The translations under genes and the position numbers were made by a program. From Acephala macrosclerotiorum (Eukaryota > Ascomycota > Leotiomycetes > Helotiales > Mollisiaceae): a stretch of 64,000 nt of DNA. Of the stretch, positions 58,554 through 64,000 are shown in pieces. The stretch's first letter is position 1, and each line of letters opens with the position of its first letter. The notes under the pieces are model-generated. The model worked only from the letters and a program-made list of their open reading frames with translations, did not search any database and was not told the DNA's origin. Location: positions 1 to 64,000 of the forward strand of contig MU119472.1 of the NCBI GenBank assembly GCA_014904845.1, in the 5' to 3' direction.

Positions 58554-60460
58554 ATGTCGCGAAAAATAGTTTTCGAGATATCTCGATTCGATATTTTGAA
58601 CCTCAACACATCAACGAGATTCACAACCACGAAAACCGCAAGTACTGCGAACATCATAGCAACACAGAATCAACTCGCTGATACTGTACAGGTTACTACT
58701 GGGCCGTACATATCAGTCAAGAACGTCATTCTCGAGAAATTGAAGCCTGCAAACATTACGCGCAAGCGATACGAAGAGGTCACTACCAAAGCTGTTTCCT
58801 ACTGCGCGAAGAAATATCCAGAAGAGGGCTACTCCTTCAAGCTTTGGAAGACAGAGCTACTTACTTGGGTAAAGCTCTGTATGTATTCCTTTCTTTGCGC
58901 ATGAATTGTCACTGATATCAAGCAGTCAGCCACGACAAGTTCCCAGGAATCAGACCACAGAGCAACAAGGAGAAGGCCGCAGCATCTTCCAAAGCCCAAG
59001 CCAACTCTTCTGGTCTCTCCAAGTCTCTGGAAATGGCATCCAGACCCGCCTATGGTGGCAAGACTATCCCTTTAGGAGACATCACGATCATGGACGAAGG
59101 TGAACCGATGACCATCGAATCTACCCACAAGCCGCAACCCTCGACCAATTCTTCCATGGATGCTCCTAAGGCTATGAGACCTGTCTTGGGCGGCAAGACA
59201 ATTCTCCTAGAAGATACACCAATGACTGACCACGTTGAGCTGATCACCACCGCACCTACCAGCAAGCCCAAACTCATCATTCGTTCTTCCATGAACCCTC
59301 CTACATCCTCCGCCACACCTCTCGGTGCATCTCTTCGCGGATTCGGCAACCTCGGTGCTACCAAGCCACGCACAATTGGTGAAAAGGCAGTCCCAGCCAA
59401 GGCAACCTCATCAAACCTCGACTTCCTCCCCGACGCTCAACCCGCCGGTATCGCATACTGCAAGACTTGGCCCGGCTCCGACCATCCCTACACCGAACCC
59501 ACTCAAGACGAACCAAAGAAGAGCGCTGAGCAAGAAACCGAGGAAGCATGGAAGCAAGCCGCCCAAAAAGTCGCCAACCGCAAAGCCGACCAAGAACACT
59601 GGACCAACTACCGCCAAGGTGTCCTCGACGGCCGAGCCAAGCGCGAGAACGAATGCAAGACCGACGTGCTGCGAGCCAAGAACACCGGCGGACCACTCCT
59701 CCCTCTCCTTGACAACGGCATGCCTCAATTCTCAGTCACAGTCACATTCTCCCTCCCGGTTCCAGACCGTACTTTCAAAGGCAAATGGGGAAAGCGAAAC
59801 CTCAACCGGGTCCAAGGAAATCTCCAAGTCCTCATTCGTTACAAGCATTTCGGCGATAAATTCGTCGTCTGGGCTGAGCCTAAGAAAGCCAGATACAAAG
59901 ACAATGGACAACATCTTGATATCTGCTACGAGACTGTCGGCTTCCTCAAGTCATGGGAGAGCGCCCAAGCTAAGACCGTTCGTCGAATTCGTCTCAATGA
60001 GCATTATAAGGCTTGGAAGGCTGGTACTAAGGGTGTTGAGAAGTCGATTTACAGACATAAGAATTACAAGGAGTGGGATGAGTATGAGGAGAAGAGCAGG
60101 GATTGGGTTCATCTTGAAGAGGCGAAGGAGTATTATAATGGTTGGAAGAGTGGTCCGGGAAAGGAGAGCGCTCATGTCCAACGATTGATCAGTGGGGAGG
60201 CTCGGTATGATGAGTGGCAGGAGAAACCGAAGGAAACTACGGAGAAGCGTGCGGCAACTCCCGAGCCTAGAGGTCGCAAGCGAGACCGAGAGGAAGAGGA
60301 GGAGGATTATGCAGCCGATGATGAGGACGCTAGGCCCCGATTCTCCCCATTTCGCCCAAAGAAGACTAGCGCCAAGGGACTCGATGGTTTGCTCGGCCGA
60401 TTGAGCGTCTCTCCTCCAGAGAGCCCTGAGTGTCCAGTCAAGAAGAGCCGAAAGAACTAA
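58554..60460 (+). CDS. uncharacterised basic nuclear-type protein with Trp repeats
   Basis: Exons 58554-58878 and 58926-60460 (47-bp intron, GTATGT donor) give 619 aa; ATG at 58554. An N-terminal helical region (~50-120) includes VKNVILEKLKPANITRKRYE and YPEEGYSFKLWKTELLTWV. A disordered middle follows with two copies of a GGKTI(P/L)L-(G/E)D motif (PAYGGKTIPLGDITIMDEGE and PVLGGKTILLEDTPMTDHVE). Residues ~360-450 form a compact conserved-looking block (FSVTVTFSLPVPDRTFKGKW, LQVLIRYKHFGDKFVVWAEP). Then come four degenerate units of the form (E/K)-x-Y-x-x-W-x-x: HYKAWKAG, NYKEWDEY, YYNGWKSG, RYDEWQEK. The C-terminus is acidic, then basic (KKSRKN), with a probable nuclear signal RGRKRDREEE. No known family. 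Confidence 0.75.
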
Positions 60461-61939
60461 GGTGGTGGCATGGTAGAAAATGTAGATGAGAATGGGTAGA
60501 TAGAGATAATCTGAGAAATGAAGAGTCTTGCCAACAGATTACGTTCCCCATGAAATCTAAAAGTGAATATATGAATTCTGGTCAAATGGATTAAATTTCA
60601 TTAAGTCCCACAGCTCCTATCCTTCGATTATCAAAGTTCCAGAGAATCTGGAACTTTCTCGTAGCCAAAAGTTCTAATCAAAGTATAATGAATGGAATGA
60701 AGAGGTCCTACACCGTCCTCCTTCTGACTTTCACGTGATAATTTGATGTACTTCTGAACCGAGTTCTGAAGTCCCAGATAACCTGGGACTTTTCCATAGT
60801 CAAAAGTTCCAGCTATGGTAAAGTAATTACAATGAAGAATCCTGCACCACTCTTCTTTCATTTTCACGTGACCGAGTAATATGCACACTAACCCTTGTTC
60901 CAAAGGCTTCCCGCTCCTTTACGATAAAGTTCCAGAGATCCTAGGACATTTTAATAATGAAATATTCTAGCTATGGTATAGAAAATGTAATTAGACTTAT
61001 GTGAGCTTGTATCTATGAAAGTGAACTTGTAATAAATATAGACACGGATTACTAGAGAGTTTTGCTAAAGATCCCTAGAACTTGGGACTTTGTAACCATG
61101 AAAAGTTCAAGATACGGTGCAGTAACTATTAAGTTTTGCTCAAAATGCTTGTGCTACCCGTTGTCATTTTCAAACATTTAGAAATCACCTGGTTGAAGAT
61201 CCAGAGAGCATGGGACTCTCTCATTGGCAAAAGTTCTGAAATAAGTTTACTAATAATGAGGCTAATTTCATAAGTGTTTTTGAACGAAACGGCCTGGGAA
61301 TTTTCCTGTATTAAGAGTCCCAAGTATAGAACAGGAAATGATTGAGTTGGTCATGTAGGTTCTGCGCAATCAAAGAACTTGGGACTTTCTCACAGCCAAT
61401 ACCTCCAGATGTAATATAATGGACATTCGAGCCGGTTTCACAAGTCATTTGTATACAAAGGATCTGGGATATTTTCACTGCAAACAGTTCTAGGATATGT
61501 ACAGGAAGCAGCAGCAAAGATTCCCTGCAACTGAAATACTTGGGTCTTCCTCACTTTCAGAAATTCCATAAAGCACACAAGAAATTGCCACGGGTGTCTT
61601 CCGTGATATGCCATGTGATATCACAACCAACTAGAGTGATTCAAGATCACTTTCAAAAAGTTGTAGACGCGTTCACTTAGCGAAGTTATTTCACGTGTTG
61701 AAGTGTCGTCGGGTATCTCGAGATCTTCGAGAGTGGTTCTCGAACTTCAAATCACAACCAACCACAACTATAACACGAATTCACGAACTACACACGAAAC
61801 TCGGAATACGGTCAAAATTAACTTTCTGTTCAATAGTCAACTGTATGGGCAAACGCTCGGAATTTTTTGAGAACGACGATCCTCGACTTTCAACCCCGCA
61901 AACGCCAGCCTTACCAGCACCGACCCCACAGCCCAAACG
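60461..61939. other. intergenic, mostly a degenerate tandem array
   Basis: Between two plus-strand genes. 60633-61580 is the repeat array listed separately. The last ~300 bases hold the leader of the next gene, including an in-frame-looking upstream ATG at 61848 in another frame. Confidence 0.6.
60633..61580. repeat. degenerate tandem array of hairpin-bearing units
   Basis: About nine copies of a core resembling CCTGGGACTTTCTCATAGCC followed by AAAAGTTC, at about 60648, 60783, 60941, 61080, 61209, 61293, 61378, 61463 and 61548. Spacing is roughly 130-155 bp for the first four intervals and about 85 bp after. The first unit forms a perfect hairpin (AAAGTTCCAG at 60633-60642 with CTGGAACTTT at 60648-60657). 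The second keeps the stem with a paired change (AAGTCCCAG at 60769-60777 with CTGGGACTT at 60783-60791). Later units keep it imperfectly. The first two long units also share a TTTCACGTGA block 70-85 bases downstream of the core. Confidence 0.75.
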
Positions 61940-63382
61940 ATGGACAGAGGAATGATGGCAAACGACAGCCGGTCTCGATTACGTGGGGACATGGAAGAGA
62001 TGATGAAGAAGATGGAGGAGATGAAGAGGGATCTCGCTGCGTTGGAGCGTGGCCAGCAACAAGACACCAGACGTCCATCAACTTCAATGAGCAGCTCTGC
62101 TTCGATGCGCGCACCAGGAATCGATGATAGGAGAGGCACTGCATCACGGGGAGACGATATGAGAGCACGACCGAGGCATTCAACTTCTGTACGAGATCGA
62201 CCTACTTCTTCGAACGCGTCTCCTGCTCCTTTGCGATCACGTCCTCAAGTCGAGCCGCCTCGTAGACCCGAGTCTACTGGAATCAACAATGGCAGAGGAA
62301 ATCCAATCCGAACTTATGAGTCAAGCAGGACACCAACTCGCAGCAGTAAAGACAGTGTTATGACGAGCAGTCGCGATGATCTATCAGAAAGAGCATCGGG
62401 TCATCCCCAATCTCGGTCTCGTGTAGCAAGTCAATCGCAACCCTCTCGAAGCAGAGGTGATCCAACTTCACGGGAAGATCCACAAGCACGTTCGCAACGA
62501 ATGCTTGCCGCACCACATCCAGAACTCAAAGCAGAGTTCACCACCCAGGAGCAGTGGAATCAATTTGAACAGGCAACAAAGTTCAGCTTGATCATATTCA
62601 ATAAGCCAGGCTTCGAAACCATGGAATTATTTGTCCTTCGGAAGTACAGAGAATATGTTTCTGCACATTTTCATTATACACATATATGTGTGGCCAGATC
62701 ACCACAGGGCCAACTTGGTCTCTACGCCAACAATAAATCCGGTTATCCAAAGGATGACCCATTAGTTATCTGGTGGCGCGAGGAAGCTTTTCGGTTCCTC
62801 TTCGATTGGAATAAATTCCACCAAAATGGTGGGCGGCTACTAGACCTATGTGAATACTATAATATCTGGGCCAACGAGGAAGTCAGGTATCCTGGCCGAA
62901 CGACCCGACCACCCATTGCACTGAGAGACAGGCCTGCTCCACCTGTGCTGCCCGTGGAAGACAATCGACGCCCACCTCAAAGAGAGCCATCCGCACCTAC
63001 AATGAAGCAAAATGCCGATTCTGACCGATCAAGAGCTGCCTCACTTCCCCGTGCAACGATCCCGCCGAAAACATCAGAAACAGTGGAGCAAGTCAAATTT
63101 GTCAATGCCACCAATTCTTCCATGCCATCATCCTCAAATGCTAATAACCGACCGCGTCCCGACTCAGTAAGGGTGCCCACCCTCGTTCGAGAAGGCTCCG
63201 GGATCCCGAGTAGGCCTTACGCTCCAAGTCCAGTCCCATCCCAGAACAACGCTGGTCGGTTGAAGCGCAAGCCCGATGAGAGAGATATCGAAGAGTTCGT
63301 TTCGGAGCATAGCAGAAAGGCAGCTATTCCAAGTTCACCGGAGCGGCCAGGCAAGAAGATGAAGTTTCGTCAACAGAAGTAA
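61940..63382 (+). CDS. uncharacterised protein, coiled-coil start and basic low-complexity regions
   Basis: Single exon, 480 aa from ATG 61940 (MDRGMMANDSRSRLRGDMEE). A short coiled coil follows (MEEMMKKMEEMKRDLAALE, ~17-36), then ~150 residues of Arg/Ser/Pro-rich disorder. A folded-looking block spans about 195-310 (EFTTQEQWNQFEQATKFSLI, FETMELFVLRKYREYVSAHF, WWREEAFRFLFDWNKFHQNG, LLDLCEYYNIWANEEVRYPG), then more disorder and a basic end (RPGKKMKFRQQK). Probably nuclear; no family recognised. A second ATG frame at 61848 (MGKRSEFFENDDPRLSTPQ) overlaps the start, ends in TGA at 61955 and looks protein-like. It may be a uORF, or the true N-terminus separated by a one-base frame change. Confidence 0.72.
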   Translation: MDRGMMANDSRSRLRGDMEEMMKKMEEMKRDLAALERGQQQDTRRPSTSMSSSASMRAPGIDDRRGTASRGDDMRARPRHSTSVRDRPTSSNASPAPLRSRPQVEPPRRPESTGINNGRGNPIRTYESSRTPTRSSKDSVMTSSRDDLSERASGHPQSRSRVASQSQPSRSRGDPTSREDPQARSQRMLAAPHPELKAEFTTQEQWNQFEQATKFSLIIFNKPGFETMELFVLRKYREYVSAHFHYTHICVARSPQGQLGLYANNKSGYPKDDPLVIWWREEAFRFLFDWNKFHQNGGRLLDLCEYYNIWANEEVRYPGRTTRPPIALRDRPAPPVLPVEDNRRPPQREPSAPTMKQNADSDRSRAASLPRATIPPKTSETVEQVKFVNATNSSMPSSSNANNRPRPDSVRVPTLVREGSGIPSRPYAPSPVPSQNNAGRLKRKPDERDIEEFVSEHSRKAAIPSSPERPGKKMKFRQQK

Positions 63383-64000
63383 AGGATGAGATAGAGGCGG
63401 GAAGATTTTGTTGATGTGCACTTTTTCATTTGTCCGTTAGGCCTACCATTGAGCGTATTGTTCCGTTGAGTGCTGTTTTTGGCATCCATTCTTCTTAACA
63501 AAGGATTGCTTGTTGCGTTGCAAGAGGTGAAGGGTACTGAGAAGAGAGTGATGGTGTACATGTGCTAAATATTGGAAGGAAGACAGATATAGAGATAGTG
63601 ATCAATGAAACGGCTTGCACAATCACTATCCTTCATTTGAATTGCTAGTGACTTTGTATTTCTTTATCTCGTTGACATTGCTGGTAGACGGAGTCTCGAG
63701 GGAGATTGTGACAGAGGAGGTTTCGATCTAGGACCTGGTCTGAGTATCGGGATGTCTGTCGACCGACGCCCAAGTCAGCGTGGAACATGAAGGGTTTCAA
63801 GACAGCGAGTCTGAATATTCAAACTGTGGTGTAGAGAGGTGATCCCTGTCATGAAAAGATCCCACCTGGTCAGATAGTCAGACACTGCGAGAGGAAAAGA
63901 TGTTTTGTGAAAGTACACATTTGGAGCTGTATGGTTCCGGTGTTTGGAGTTAGCCAATAAAATTAGTGAAAGGTTTGACTTAGCTGATCTGTGGGAGCCT
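63383..64000. other. right edge, 3' flank, nothing assigned
   Basis: 3' flank of the preceding gene; no open frame or motif supported before the window ends. Confidence 0.5.

Noticed and set aside
1..64000. tRNA, rRNA or CRISPR arrays
   Set aside because: Several GTTCGAATC-like words were checked by eye but none sits in a cloverleaf context; no regularly spaced identical repeats typical of CRISPR exist, nor would they be expected in a fungus.

Overview
The window reads as nuclear DNA of a filamentous ascomycete (Pezizomycotina; the gene families would suit a leotiomycete, but I cannot place it more precisely). The evidence is: genes split by short GT-AG introns (about 45-115 bp) with CTAAC/CTGAC-like branch points; an Srk1/Rck2 MAPK-activated kinase; the ascomycete protein Mtc1; a fungal 7TM rhodopsin-fold (Pth11-like) receptor; a Clr5-domain protein; HET-domain relics; and a Tc1/mariner element whose transposase carries transition-type stop codons as expected after RIP. 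Exon models below were made by eye from splice motifs, reading phase and family motifs.

Layout. 1-7.2 kb: GATTA-rich AT-rich DNA with a 42-bp perfect palindrome, then a secreted proline-rich repeat protein convergent with a secreted alpha-carbonic anhydrase, then a 3.3-kb gene-poor stretch. 7.2-9.4 kb: srk1 homologue. 9.4-13.7 kb: gene-poor DNA holding a short inverted copy of a module of the AT-hook gene. 13.7-20 kb: MTC1 and a large AT-hook/zinc-finger nuclear protein, divergently transcribed. 21-27.2 kb: a heme-thiolate peroxidase with a C-terminal membrane segment, an isochorismatase-fold hydrolase whose first intron lacks its 3' AG, a 62-residue cysteine-containing secreted protein, and a seed-maturation-protein-like stress protein. 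27.8-35.9 kb: a decayed gene, a small acidic protein, a RidA deaminase with a 14-nt exon, two uncharacterised single-exon genes and an RNase III-fold protein without the catalytic acids. 37.3-43 kb: an allantoate/pantothenate-type MFS transporter divergent from a 2-oxoglutarate/Fe(II) oxygenase, then the 7TM receptor gene. 44.7-50.2 kb is the accessory core: a HET gene in pieces, with a 1,343-bp Tc1/mariner copy inserted at a TA, and a Clr5/TPR gene lying on the opposite strand between the HET N-terminal piece and the rest. 51.1-55.5 kb: a DUF7514-like protein and an arrestin-related adaptor with a PPxY motif. 55.5-58.5 kb: gene-poor. 58.5-63.4 kb: two basic, probably nuclear low-complexity proteins separated by a degenerate tandem array of hairpin-forming units.

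There is no operon-like or biosynthetic logic across the window. It is ordinary core-genome content interrupted by one decayed, transposon-hit HET locus. The least explained signals are the hairpin tandem array (60.6-61.6 kb), the inverted AT-hook-gene module with mostly synonymous changes (13.24-13.32 kb), and the HET/Clr5/transposon nest.
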